A stretch of DNA of 64,000 nucleotides from NCBI RefSeq assembly GCF_022664465.1, contig NZ_JAKREV010000001.1, forward strand, positions 992,001 through 1,056,000. The letters are read 5' to 3'. The notes below the pieces were generated by a model, which did not search any database, had not been told where the DNA came from, and was given only the letters and a program-made list of their open reading frames with translations. Source of the stretch: Sphingomonas hankookensis. GTDB lineage: Bacteria > Pseudomonadota > Alphaproteobacteria > Sphingomonadales > Sphingomonadaceae. Of the stretch, positions 43,102 to 52,527 are shown one piece after another. Numbering within the stretch: position 1 is the stretch's first letter; each line of letters starts with the position of its first letter. The position numbers were made by a program, and so were the translations under genes.

Positions 43102-44814
43102 CTAACCCGCCGCGATGGCGGCCTCGACTCGGGCAAGATGCTCCTCGGCTTCCTGCTTGCGCTTTTCGACCGCTTTACGATGCGCGGCGCTACCACTCAC
43201 TTGGGCAAGGGACATGACGCAATGGTCGAGCGTCGCCTTCGCACGGGACCGCGCCTGATCGCGAAGACGATCGTTCTCCCACGCCAGATCCCGTGTCTCT
43301 TCAAGCGCATGCAGCACCGCGCGGCGTTCCCCCATCAGAGCAACGCCCTCGGGCGAGCCGACGACGCTCTTTGCGAGCGCATCATCCTGCTGCTGCCATG
43401 TCCCGAAGTAGCTTTCAGTCCGGCACCGCTCGGCCAACGCGGCGTATTGCCAGCTAGCAGCCGCATTGTAGCGGCCGATCACGGTCGGCACGCCCGCCCG
43501 CTCCAGCGCGGCGGCCCGGGTGCCGAGGTGCAATTCAGGCGTCTTGTCGATTCCGAGTGCCTCGTGCGACCGCGCGTCGATCCGGCGCTGGATGCCCCGG
43601 AGCGCGAGCCGGTCGTTGCAGATGCCGGCGAAGCGTTCCCGCAGGTGCGGCACGAAAGCTTTGCCGGCGATCGCGGCGTTGTAGTGGTCCGGCCGCTTGT
43701 CCGGGGCGAGGCTGCGGCTGACCTCGATGATCTTTTCCTGCCGGTGCGGATAGCGGACTCGCGTTTCGCCCTTGCGCTTGAACTCCTCGGCAATTTCGAA
43801 ATCCCACTTGCCCGGGTCGGGCATCCATTTGGCGGGGCGATCATGCGCGATGACGTGGAGGTGGAAGTTGCGCCTGTCGTTGCCCGGCCCCGGCGCGTGG
43901 ATCACCGCCGTATACATCATGCCCGTGGGTCGCCCCTCCGCGTCGCGGGCGAAGGAGCCGAGATGGTTGCAGAAGTCGCGAACGATCGCGGCGCGGTCGT
44001 CGGCACCGAGTTCATGCGGCAGCTCGGCGACATAGCGATACTGGGTCCGGCCGGCCGAACCGGGCGTGAAGATGACCGGCGGATCCTCGTCCGGCCAACC
44101 CGGCGCCTGCCGCAGGACGTCGAGGATCGCCGCGCAGGCAGGCTCGTCGGCGCGGTAGCGCTTCGGCTTGAAGGACTTCGGCCTTTTCCGACTGGCTGCC
44201 CAGCGCTTCTGTTCGGCGCGGCAATGGGCGACGAACGCTGCTGGGAGGTCGGCTGCCGCTGCGTCCAACCACTCGCTGATAGCGCCGGCCTTGATGCTCA
44301 GCCCCGCATGGCCCTGGCGCTCGCACAGATCGACGGCCTCCCAATAGGTGCGGCGACGCTCGGGATCGTCCGATATGTTGCTGAAGATGAGCGCGCGATC
44401 CGCGACCTCGACCGCATCGTCGCGCTCGACATAGTAGGCGTGATCGAGGGCGGAACCGAGCTCGACCGCCTCGATCCGCTCGACATAGGCGGCGTGGTTC
44501 GCTGCCAGGCCGCCCTTCTTGGCGGCAACGGACGAGCGGGTCACGGAGCAGGAATGGAAGTGGAAGCTGGTCGTGATCCTGTCCGCCGCCCGCGGACGAC
44601 CCGGGCGGGGTAGCGGCGCGCTAAAATCGGCGGCGATCTTGTAGGCGCTTCGACCGCCGACTGACCTCTTTGTGGCCTCTTCCTTCGCCTGCTCCCTGAT
44701 TCGAACGTGGCCGATCTGAAGCAACTGCTCGTCTTCCTCGCGCGCGCGCAGCAGCGCGGCGAGCCTGCCGTTCGCTGCTTCGATGCTCTGGCTGATTGCC
44801 CGCTCGCCGACCAC
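43102..44814 (-). CDS. MobA/MobL-type relaxase
   Basis: A 570-residue protein. The segment SFHFHSCSVTRSSVAAKKGGLAANHAAYVERIEAVE resembles the start of MobA/MobL relaxases, displaced by about 80 extra residues. The HUH motif lies in NFHLHVIAHDRP (His318, His320) at the expected place after a DRRN turn. The C-terminus is coiled-coil and highly charged (KAVEKRKQEAEEHLARVEAA). Relaxases nick one strand at oriT and stay covalently attached by a tyrosine. Tyr110 or Tyr127-128 could serve. This fits a mobilizable island lacking its own secretion system. A hairpin-bearing 433-base region upstream may be oriT. Confidence 0.75.
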   Translation of the reverse strand: MVGERAISQSIEAANGRLAALLRAREEDEQLLQIGHVRIREQAKEEATKRSVGGRSAYKIAADFSAPLPRPGRPRAADRITTSFHFHSCSVTRSSVAAKKGGLAANHAAYVERIEAVELGSALDHAYYVERDDAVEVADRALIFSNISDDPERRRTYWEAVDLCERQGHAGLSIKAGAISEWLDAAAADLPAAFVAHCRAEQKRWAASRKRPKSFKPKRYRADEPACAAILDVLRQAPGWPDEDPPVIFTPGSAGRTQYRYVAELPHELGADDRAAIVRDFCNHLGSFARDAEGRPTGMMYTAVIHAPGPGNDRRNFHLHVIAHDRPAKWMPDPGKWDFEIAEEFKRKGETRVRYPHRQEKIIEVSRSLAPDKRPDHYNAAIAGKAFVPHLRERFAGICNDRLALRGIQRRIDARSHEALGIDKTPELHLGTRAAALERAGVPTVIGRYNAAASWQYAALAERCRTESYFGTWQQQDDALAKSVVGSPEGVALMGERRAVLHALEETRDLAWENDRLRDQARSRAKATLDHCVMSLAQVSGSAAHRKAVEKRKQEAEEHLARVEAAIAAG

Positions 44815-45247
44815 GTTCCGCCTCCGGCACGCCGTGCCGACGGCGTGACGGCATCAGTGTGTAATGGATCGGCGCCGACCGATAGCCCCCCCCTCATGAC
44901 GGCAGCCGTCACCTTCCGGATCACCCGCCCGCGGGTGAGGAGGACCGCGCCCGCAGGGCGCCATCCGGACCCGGCGATCGGGTCCGCGCACCAGCGTAGC
45001 TCGGGGTTTCCCCAGCGACGCGGAATTGCGCCTGAAATTTCCTCATCCCTCGTTACGTCCAAGCCGATCTCATCAACCTTCGGCCTGAAGGCGCTTGCAT
45101 CACGAGACGAGCGCATCACCGGCATTGGATCGAACCGTCCTTATCCTCCGCAGGCAGTCGTCAGCCCGAAGGGGCTGATAGGACCAATGCGAATGTTTCC
45201 GGGAAGCAATTCACCTCCATTCTGAAGGATGTCGCATCAACGCTTCA
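44815..45247. other. Intergenic region upstream of the relaxase, candidate oriT
   Basis: 433 bases without a convincing gene. It holds a perfect CACGCCGT-GCCG-ACGGCGTG hairpin at 44828-44847, close to the relaxase start, and GGATCGGCGCCGACCGAT-like symmetry near 44865-44885. oriT sites often lie just upstream of relaxase genes; no nick-site consensus is recognised. Confidence 0.35.
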
Positions 45248-48200
45248 TCAGCGTCGCCCTCCGCTGCGGAAGGCACGATCGACCGATGGCCTGCCAGCCG
45301 TATTGAGGATGAAATCGTCTCGAAGGGCACTCGCGTCGAACGCAATCGCCGGATGATCGGAACGGGCGAGTTCGTAACCCGCCGGATCTATCCACCGGGT
45401 CGCGCCATCGACGGCGATCGGCAGGACACCATAGCGGCGCTTGCCCCCCGTCGTGCCAGTCAGGCGGGCGGCCTCGGGCTCTTGATCGAAATCTTCTCGT
45501 GGCCCGCGCGGCATCGCGCGTTCCCAGCTAAGGAAGAGTTGCGGATCGATCCGATCCTCCGAGGTCGGTCGATCGAGCTCCTGCGCAAGCCATGCGTCAT
45601 AGTCGATCCGCAGGAGCACCGCATCGTCCCGCGTCTTCGCCCTGCCCTGCGCCAGCGCGAACGCGACGAAGGGATCGAGCGTCCCCCATCGCAGCAGTTC
45701 CCGTGCCCAGAAGCCGAACCACGGCAGGCTGGTCGTCTCCCGCCACGCCTCCAGGGACGGGATGGCGAGCGGATCGCCAGCCCCCGCCGACCAGCTCTGC
45801 GCCACCACCGCGCCGATGGCGACGCCGAGGCGGAACTCCAGATTGTCGGACACGAACCGTTGCCATGCCCGCAACTCCGCCGGCTCGGGCTTTGCGGCGC
45901 CGGGCACATGCATCCACCAGCCGAGGATATCGACCCAATTCTCCAGCATCCGGCGATCGGTCTGGGTATCACGGATGCGGAACCCGAAGCCGCGATCGGC
46001 GGTCAGCAGCCGGCCGATGGTGGCGAACCGCGCCAGCCGTGACGCCGCATCGGCCTGGCCATAGTCGGTCGCCGCTTCTAGAATTTCACGGATAGCGGGC
46101 GCGATCACCTCGAAACGCCGACCGACATAGGGCGAAAAGCCATATTGATACAGCCGCCGGCGCTCGTCGGCATCGGGATAGACGATCGAGACGATCGCCT
46201 GTCCGCGCCGAACGATCGCCCGTTCGAGCCAGTCCTCCTGTACCTGAGCCGCGAAGGTGAAGGTGCGCCGCCACAGCGCGGCGAGGTCCGCTTCGAGCGC
46301 GGCGCCATCCTTCGTGCCATCGTCGATGCGGGCGACCTCCTCGATCGCGGTCAGCAGAAACGCATCCAGTTCGTCGAGGCTGTCGGCGAAGCGGGAAGCT
46401 GGATCGGTGGCGCCGGTTCCCGCCTCGTCGCTAATATCCTCGGGCAATGCCGCTTCGAGCCATGCAAGGAAGGCCTCGTCGGTGGCGATGCGGTAATGGG
46501 TGCGGACCCGGTCACGGAGCGTTTCGAGCAACAGCGCCAGCGGCCCCACGGCCGCGTCGCCCGCCAGTTCGTCGAGGCGCAACGCCTCGCGCAGCACATC
46601 GTAGTCCGACGCCATCCCCGCGATCTGGCCGATCTGGGTGTCCTGCTGACCGGGGGCCGACGCTGCGACCGCCGTGGGAAGCGCGACCAGCGTCAACCCC
46701 TCCATACCGCGCGTCGCCCCCGGTCGACCGGCGCGGCCGGCGAGATTGCGGAATTCGGCGGCGGTATACGGCGTATCGACCATCCGTCTTGCCACGGCGT
46801 CATAGGCGCTTCGCTTCAGCGCCGTCACGAAGATGATGTCGAACGGAAGGTTGACCCCCTCGGTCAACGTCGCAGTCGCGACGGTGATCGGGCAGATCCG
46901 CTCGTCGATCAGCGCGGTCATCAGTCGGCGCAGCCGCTGCGGCATCTGGCCGTGGCTGGTCGCGATGCCATGATCGAGCAGCACGACCTCGAAGGCGTTT
47001 TCGCCGCAATAATCGACGCAGGCGGCACGCGCCTCGGCGAACCGCTCGCCCCGCCAGTCCTCGGGCGGCAGGAACCGGGGCAGCGCCTGCCAGGCCGGCA
47101 GGTCCAACGCCTCCTTGAACCATCGCATCGTCTGCTCGGGCTGCTGTGCGAGCGAGATCAGGATGCGGCGGTCGGCCTCGACCAGATGGAGGGCGGTCCA
47201 CAAGACCGTCAACTGGTTGAAGCGGTAGATGCTATTGCGCATGGTCCCAGGCAGCTGCGGCATCGGCGGCGTGGTGAGGTTGAGATAGACCGGATCGCCC
47301 CGCCCCTGCACATAGAGCGGCTTGCCGTTCATCAGGTCGAGCAGCATCGTACAGCGCCGCTGCGGCGCGGTCTGGAGCACGCCAATCACCTGCCGGGTGC
47401 TGCGATAGCGCAATCCGATCGGTTGCGCGTTCGGATCATTCTCCACCCAGCGCGCCACGGGACCGGCGGCGCCGCCAGCCACGGCGGTCAGCGCGATCCG
47501 AACGAGATCGGGCGCGCGGGCGAGCAGCCGGGCGACGAAATTCTCCAGCCGGAGCGGGCGGCTGCCATGCTCGGCGAATGCCACGCGCGCGCTGTCGTTG
47601 GCCTCGGGCACGACCTGGTGCGCTTCGTCGAGGATCAGCAGCCGCAGGCGCTTGAGGATTAGCGGCGCGAGATAGCGCATCAGCGCATCCGCCTTCTCCA
47701 CGGTCGCGATCAGTACGGTCGGCTTGTCCGCGTCGAGCCAATAATCGGTGATGCCCCAGTCCGCACCGCCGTAGAGGCCGGTGATGATGAGGTCGGCGCC
47801 GAGTTCGGCATGAAGTTTCGCCTCGACCTCGCCGGCCAGCGCGCGCGAGGGCACCAGGTAGAGTGCCAGCGGCACCACGTCGCCGTGATCCCGGAGCAGC
47901 AGTTCCTTCACCAGCGCCAGGTTGGCGACGAGCGTCTTGCCCGATCCCGTCGGCGTGCACAGCGCGAAGGAGGAGTGATTCAGCAGGCGATCGAGGCCGG
48001 CCTGCTGCGACGACCAGAGGATACCGCGGCCACGGGAAAACTGCTCGCGTGCATAGGCGATCACCCGCAGCGCCCGATCCGGCGCGAGGTCGGCCAGACG
48101 CGCGACTGGACGATAGATGCTCGCCGCGGCATATCCCTGCCCGACAAGATGCAGCAGCATCACCAGCAGCGAAACGTCATCGCTGAAGGTCCGCAAGGCC

Positions 48201-48874
48201 ATCGCATCGAGCGCCTTCAGCTTGGCGAGCGCCTGGGCCAGGCGGACAGTGTCGTCACGGCGGAGGGCATCGGCGAACAGCCCGAGCGCGCGGACCAGTT
48301 CGACCGTAAAGTACCAGCCGATGCGATCCTCGGCTTCCTCGCGGAGCAAGGCCGATGCCGCGTCGCGCTGTGTCAGGTCCGGATGGTCGCGCCAGAACCT
48401 CGCGACCTTGGCCAGCACCCCGTCGAAGTCGGCGCGCAGGAAGTCGGCATAGAGGCCCGACCCCGCGCCATCGAGCGGCAGCTGCGACAACAATGCGTTC
48501 GCCATCGCGGGAAGGCCGCCGAGTTGGAAGGCCGCAGCGGCGAAGAGCTCGATCGGTGCGCGGGCTCGCATCTTGTCGTCCGCGCGGGCGAGCCACTCGA
48601 AGATCTCACCGGCACGCCGGTAGCAGTCGACCGCGCGCGTCGATGCCGACCCCTCGATTTCACGCAGCACGCCTGCCGCATGGAGTAGCCGGCGTGCGTC
48701 GGCGAGTTGCTCGCGGGAGTCGCGATCGGCCCACTGGATGGTCGGCACCTGCCAGCTCGTCTGCAGGCAACGCACATAGGCGCGCGCCTGGTCGGCGGAG
48801 AGTTCGTTCTCCAGCGCCAAGCCGATGCGGATATTATTAGCGATTTCCAGCCGCTGCGGATCGTGCTCAGGCAT
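45248..48874 (-). CDS. hamB: HamB-like helicase of a Hachiman-type defence system
   Basis: A 1208-residue DEAD/DEAH superfamily 2 helicase. The N-terminal about 280 residues are helical. The motor has CTPTGSGKT (Walker A about 307-314), LILDEAHQ (DEAH 416-419), TATLTEGVNLP, and NLAGRAGRPG (motif VI). The long helical C-terminus (about 700-1208) lacks other motifs I recognise. In Hachiman, HamB is a DNA translocase that holds back the nuclease HamA until infection damages DNA. Its start overlaps the hamA-like stop, as in other hamAB operons. The identification rests mainly on the partner and architecture. Confidence 0.72.
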   Translation of the reverse strand: MPEHDPQRLEIANNIRIGLALENELSADQARAYVRCLQTSWQVPTIQWADRDSREQLADARRLLHAAGVLREIEGSASTRAVDCYRRAGEIFEWLARADDKMRARAPIELFAAAAFQLGGLPAMANALLSQLPLDGAGSGLYADFLRADFDGVLAKVARFWRDHPDLTQRDAASALLREEAEDRIGWYFTVELVRALGLFADALRRDDTVRLAQALAKLKALDAMALRTFSDDVSLLVMLLHLVGQGYAAASIYRPVARLADLAPDRALRVIAYAREQFSRGRGILWSSQQAGLDRLLNHSSFALCTPTGSGKTLVANLALVKELLLRDHGDVVPLALYLVPSRALAGEVEAKLHAELGADLIITGLYGGADWGITDYWLDADKPTVLIATVEKADALMRYLAPLILKRLRLLILDEAHQVVPEANDSARVAFAEHGSRPLRLENFVARLLARAPDLVRIALTAVAGGAAGPVARWVENDPNAQPIGLRYRSTRQVIGVLQTAPQRRCTMLLDLMNGKPLYVQGRGDPVYLNLTTPPMPQLPGTMRNSIYRFNQLTVLWTALHLVEADRRILISLAQQPEQTMRWFKEALDLPAWQALPRFLPPEDWRGERFAEARAACVDYCGENAFEVVLLDHGIATSHGQMPQRLRRLMTALIDERICPITVATATLTEGVNLPFDIIFVTALKRSAYDAVARRMVDTPYTAAEFRNLAGRAGRPGATRGMEGLTLVALPTAVAASAPGQQDTQIGQIAGMASDYDVLREALRLDELAGDAAVGPLALLLETLRDRVRTHYRIATDEAFLAWLEAALPEDISDEAGTGATDPASRFADSLDELDAFLLTAIEEVARIDDGTKDGAALEADLAALWRRTFTFAAQVQEDWLERAIVRRGQAIVSIVYPDADERRRLYQYGFSPYVGRRFEVIAPAIREILEAATDYGQADAASRLARFATIGRLLTADRGFGFRIRDTQTDRRMLENWVDILGWWMHVPGAAKPEPAELRAWQRFVSDNLEFRLGVAIGAVVAQSWSAGAGDPLAIPSLEAWRETTSLPWFGFWARELLRWGTLDPFVAFALAQGRAKTRDDAVLLRIDYDAWLAQELDRPTSEDRIDPQLFLSWERAMPRGPREDFDQEPEAARLTGTTGGKRRYGVLPIAVDGATRWIDPAGYELARSDHPAIAFDASALRDDFILNTAGRPSVDRAFRSGGRR

Positions 48875-49830
48875 CAGGGCGCCGGCCAGAGCGCGTCATA
48901 CAGGCCGTCGATCAGCGTGTCGCCGTCGTTCAGGATCATCTCGACTACCTGGAGAGCGTGCGGAGCCGTATAGTCGGCGGGCATCTTCTCCCACGGGATG
49001 AGGGAGGTTTGTGCGTCACGGCCGGGAACGTCGCCGCCGGCGATGAGGATCAGGTTGGTGCGCGGGAGCGGCGTCGCATTGCGCACCGACAGCAGCCGGT
49101 CGAGCGACAGGATCGCGGCGGAATGACCGTCCGGATCGAGTTCGCGCAACAGGCGCTGGAGCTGGCGGAGGCCGTGCGGTGCCGGGATATCGCGGTTGAC
49201 TTGGTACCAGATGCCCTTGCCGCTGCGTGCCTTGATCCCGGTCTTCTTGTTCTTGACCAGCTTGCCATGCATCAGGTCGTCCATCACCGAGGGCTGCAGG
49301 TCCTTGCGCCACTTTGCCTCGCCAACGATGGCACGAGCGACGCTGCCATCGGCAGCCAGCGCGATGCCGATGAAATCGGAGCCTTTGCGCCCGAACAGTT
49401 CGCGCGTCCGCGTGCCGTCGCGGGCGAGTGCGAACAGGTAATGTTCGGCATCCTCATGGTGGCGGAACAGGAAGACCGGGATGCGCCATGAATGCTTGCC
49501 GACCAGTTCGTAATGCTCGCTCACCATGCCGGCCATGACCTCGCCGAACAGTCCGCGACGGGTGATCGGCGGAAGGCAGGTCGGATAGGTCGCATGCGCC
49601 GCCGGGTCGTCGGCGTCAGGATGAAGGTCAATACCCATCTGGTCATGAAAGAAGGTGCGTGCGTCGCGATGGGCCGACTCGAAATACGGCCGCATCTCGG
49701 CGATCAGATCGGCGTCGCAGTCACAATCCTGCTCGAGCAAAAGATGGCCATAGCGTCCCTTGCTCTTGATGCTGGGGTAAGCCGTTAGCCAGCGATCCAG
49801 GGCATCGGCAGGCGGTGGACAATCATGCAT
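48874..49830 (-). CDS. hamA: HamA-like (DUF1837) nuclease
   Basis: A 318-residue protein with a DUF1837-like pattern: FGEVMAGMVSEHYELVGKHSWRIPVFLFR around 95-123, and SDFIGIALAADGSVARAIVGEAKWRKDL around 151-178. Glu97, Asp152, Glu171 and Lys173 form a complete PD-(D/E)XK set, so it should be an active nuclease. It is the first gene of the pair and is directly coupled to the helicase. GGAGG lies 12 bases before the ATG. In Hachiman the nuclease degrades DNA once released, causing abortive defence. Confidence is moderate, as I matched the family by pattern. Confidence 0.7.
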   Translation of the reverse strand: MHDCPPPADALDRWLTAYPSIKSKGRYGHLLLEQDCDCDADLIAEMRPYFESAHRDARTFFHDQMGIDLHPDADDPAAHATYPTCLPPITRRGLFGEVMAGMVSEHYELVGKHSWRIPVFLFRHHEDAEHYLFALARDGTRTRELFGRKGSDFIGIALAADGSVARAIVGEAKWRKDLQPSVMDDLMHGKLVKNKKTGIKARSGKGIWYQVNRDIPAPHGLRQLQRLLRELDPDGHSAAILSLDRLLSVRNATPLPRTNLILIAGGDVPGRDAQTSLIPWEKMPADYTAPHALQVVEMILNDGDTLIDGLYDALWPAP

Positions 49831-50242
49831 GGATGAATCAAGCCTCCGACCAGCAGTCTAACTCGCTGATCGAACGGGGTGAAGCATCGAAACCGTCCGG
49901 TCGGCCGAACAACTGGCTCGGGAACGAACCAGATAGTCCACCGGCAGATACCTGCCTTTAGGCACCGGTGTAGGTCCCTCAGGCCGACCCGCGTCCGGCA
50001 AATCACGGACGCCCCAATGCACTCCGCCGGTATGGCCATCACCCATCAATTGATCCGCGCCGCGAAGCGGCCCATGTTCTGCTAAAGGCGGCCCAATGAG
50101 ACGGCATCGGTTTCCGCGAAGTCGCCGCCATCGACCATAATGGCCGATGGGTATTAGACGACCATGCCTAGGAGGATATTCGAACTGCGTTGCCGCTTGG
50201 CGTGCAATGCTTCGCCCCTGCGTCCGGAATTGCCCGCTTTCA
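49831..50242. other. Intergenic region between hamA-like and integrase genes
   Basis: 412 bases with no convincing gene. It should contain the promoter of the leftward hamA-hamB pair. No strong dyad or terminator is seen. Confidence 0.4.
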
Positions 50243-52258
50243 TCACGTCACCGTGTCGTTGCCCTGACCTGCACGTCTCGTGGGACGGGGCTTTCGCAGG
50301 TCAGCTGGAAGCAGTGTGATGACGCGCTGCTCCAGCAGATGGCCGGTGACGATCGGGATCTTCTCGACGACCGACTTGAGCCTCTGAAGCGATGCCGCCG
50401 AGGGATAGCGCGTCTCGCCTTCGCCGCCCTTACCCCGGTGCCCGAGGTGATCGTTGCGGAATTCGAGGAAAACCTCCTGATCCTTCAATTCGTCCGACAC
50501 CATGTGCCTGGCCGAATGCATCGCCTGCCCCGGCTCGAGATTCGGCAACTTTGGAGCGATGTAGATCCACCACAGCTTGTAGAAGACGTCGCCCAGCTTT
50601 CGCTTAGTATCGCCGCCCGGCACCAATTCGGGAAACAACAGCCGCTCACCCGCCACCCGCATGGCGTCCACATAGCGCAGGAAGCCGAGCCGGACGAGTT
50701 CGTCTGCGATCACGTTCACTCGGCGGGCGGACTTGTTCTTGACGCGTCCCGCGTCGGTGGCGCGGATGAGCAGATAGTCGATTCCGTGCCGGTGTTCGAC
50801 ATCCTCGATCATCAGCTTGCACAGTTCCTCGCGGCGAGCGCCCGTGTACCAGACCAGCAGCAGCAGATAGAAAAGGCCGTCGTGGATAACGATCTCGCCC
50901 TGCTCCAGCCTGTCACCAGTGCCAGCACAGCCGGTCCAGGGCGGCAACCTGAACAGCGCCACGCCCTGCTCGCGCGTGTAGCGCTTCCGGGCTTCGCGTT
51001 CGTCCTCATCGATCGCGGTGGTGAACTCCGAAAAATCGATGACCGGCGCGGACGGGACTTGGCTGCGCATAAAGGCATGAACCTGAGCCAGCTTGTGAAA
51101 GTGCTTGTTTGTCGTTCCGGTGGAAAAGCCGATGCGGTCTGCCTTCAGCTTTTTCGCCGCGACATCTTCTTCCGCCAGCGCCACGGCCTCTTCAAGTGTC
51201 TGTGCTACCCCGCGATGACGGGGAGACTTGCCATAATGGACCGGTAGCCTGTCGAAATATTCGTCGAGCTTGAGGATGTCGGCCTTGGTCACCTTCCAGA
51301 GCGGCGTTCCCGACGGCAACGACTTTTGCAGCAAGGTTGCCGCCCACAGGATCTGCCGCAGGGTGTGCTCATCGACACTTTCCCTCGCGCGCTTGCCCTG
51401 ACGCCGGTGATCGAGCAGCTTGGGCGTTTCGGCGATCATCCGTTCCGCTGCCTCGACCGGGCCGCAGTGCGCCCACGCGGGCGGGACGACCGAGACGCTA
51501 CCCGCCCCCGTTGCGGATATGTCGTTGGCGGGCACGGGCGTTGCGGTCGACGTCGGCAGCGGCGCCTCTGCTTCGTCGACAGGGTCAACCAGGGTGCGCA
51601 ACTGCTTCTCGGCATCGGCATAGACATCGCGATAGGTCGGGTAGAGCGCGAGTTCGACCATCCAGCGCAACCGGTCGTCAATCGCGAAGCCCGCCGCGGC
51701 AAGATGGCGGTCGATCTCGTCCTTGCGGATCGGGTTGACGCCCTTGTTCTCGCGCAACGCGATGACGGTCTGCAGGTCGGCAATGCGCTGCGCGTCCCAC
51801 CCTTGCGCTTCGAGCGCGCTCTGCTCCTCCGGCAGGAACGACATATGTCCGCCCCGCGACGTCAAGCGCTGGAAATAGTCGACGAAAGCGCGGTTGGTAG
51901 CCAAATGATACTCGGCGTCGTCGGGCGTGGCACGCTGCTCGGTGCAGACCTCGGCCAGCCGCTCCTCGTACATCGCCTTGGCGATCGCCTGAAGCTCGCG
52001 TTCGGTCATGCCGCCATTGGCGCGGATACGGTCGTTCAACATGGACACCACCCGATCATACGACGCGGTCAGAACCGCGCCCCGGTTACGCGCCTGCAGC
52101 CGGTCGGGGGTCCCGAGCGACAGGCGGACATCAATCGGCTTAGTATGGAACGAATAATGAACCCGGCGCCACCAGAAAATGTGGCCGCGGCGGAAAACAT
52201 GCTGAAGCGACGCCAAGGACGACCTCCCCGGACAGCCACATGGCACAGTCACCTGCAC
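50243..52258 (-). CDS. Tyrosine-type site-specific integrase
   Basis: 671 residues as an open frame; the first about 20 residues may not be translated. The N-terminal about 350 residues contain the core-binding region. The C-terminal catalytic part has the tyrosine-recombinase residues: Arg in WYTGARREEL, Lys region near RVKNKSARR, HxxR in MHSARHM, His in LGHRG, and Tyr in RYPSAASL. It starts 57 bases from tRNA-Gln and reads away from it, the typical arrangement for an integrase using a tRNA 3' end as attachment site. A broken relative lies at 21121-23177. Confidence 0.9.
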   Translation of the reverse strand: MQVTVPCGCPGRSSLASLQHVFRRGHIFWWRRVHYSFHTKPIDVRLSLGTPDRLQARNRGAVLTASYDRVVSMLNDRIRANGGMTERELQAIAKAMYEERLAEVCTEQRATPDDAEYHLATNRAFVDYFQRLTSRGGHMSFLPEEQSALEAQGWDAQRIADLQTVIALRENKGVNPIRKDEIDRHLAAAGFAIDDRLRWMVELALYPTYRDVYADAEKQLRTLVDPVDEAEAPLPTSTATPVPANDISATGAGSVSVVPPAWAHCGPVEAAERMIAETPKLLDHRRQGKRARESVDEHTLRQILWAATLLQKSLPSGTPLWKVTKADILKLDEYFDRLPVHYGKSPRHRGVAQTLEEAVALAEEDVAAKKLKADRIGFSTGTTNKHFHKLAQVHAFMRSQVPSAPVIDFSEFTTAIDEDEREARKRYTREQGVALFRLPPWTGCAGTGDRLEQGEIVIHDGLFYLLLLVWYTGARREELCKLMIEDVEHRHGIDYLLIRATDAGRVKNKSARRVNVIADELVRLGFLRYVDAMRVAGERLLFPELVPGGDTKRKLGDVFYKLWWIYIAPKLPNLEPGQAMHSARHMVSDELKDQEVFLEFRNDHLGHRGKGGEGETRYPSAASLQRLKSVVEKIPIVTGHLLEQRVITLLPADLRKPRPTRRAGQGNDTVT

Positions 52259-52311
52259 ACTGGGGCATCACCGGACTGGGGTTAGCCAGCGAGATCAACT
52301 ACTTAGCGAGA

Positions 52312-52331
52312 AATTGGCTGGGGCGGCAGGA
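52312..52331. other. Attachment-site copy overlapping the tRNA-Gln 3' end
   Basis: Identical 20 bases to 23191-23210, covering the CCA end, the discriminator, the 3' acceptor strand and six further bases of tRNA-Gln. The tRNA is reconstituted intact by the right boundary of the island. Confidence 0.75.
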
Positions 52332-52389
52332 TTCGAACCTACGAATGCCGGTACCAAAAACCGGTGCCTTACCGCTTGGCGACGCCCCA
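52315..52389 (-). tRNA. tRNA-Gln (TTG anticodon)
   Basis: 75 bases including an encoded CCA end. The acceptor stem TGGGGCG pairs with CGCCCCA. The anticodon arm CCGGT-TTTTGGT-ACCGG places TTG at positions 34-36, and the T-arm contains GGTTCGAATCC. It is the integration target of the adjacent island. Confidence 0.93.
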
Positions 52390-52527
52390 GCAGCCGCGGC
52401 TTCGCGCGGTGGAGGGAGGCACTAGGGCCATCGGGGGCGTTGCGCAATATGATTTGCGCGCCGCACGGCGTGGAAACCTGTGGGGGCTGGGTCGTTGTCG
52501 GAGGGCAATCACGAAGGAACCCCGACG

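Larger units (their letters stand above)
23191..52331. mobile_element. Integrative (mobilizable) genomic island in tRNA-Gln
   Basis: About 29 kb between an exact 20-base repeat, with an intact tyrosine integrase reading away from tRNA-Gln at the right end. Cargo includes a MobA/MobL-type relaxase with accessory genes, two predicted defence loci (Hachiman-like and a seven-gene methyltransferase/helicase/ATPase operon), another DNA methyltransferase and exported proteins. No type IV secretion genes are seen, so it would be mobilizable rather than self-transmissible. Confidence 0.75.

Noticed and set aside
42319..44613. 764-codon open frame antisense to the relaxase region
   Set aside because: High GC makes antisense frames stay open. 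Its protein is Arg/Gly-rich with no motifs, and the opposite strand carries recognisable genes.
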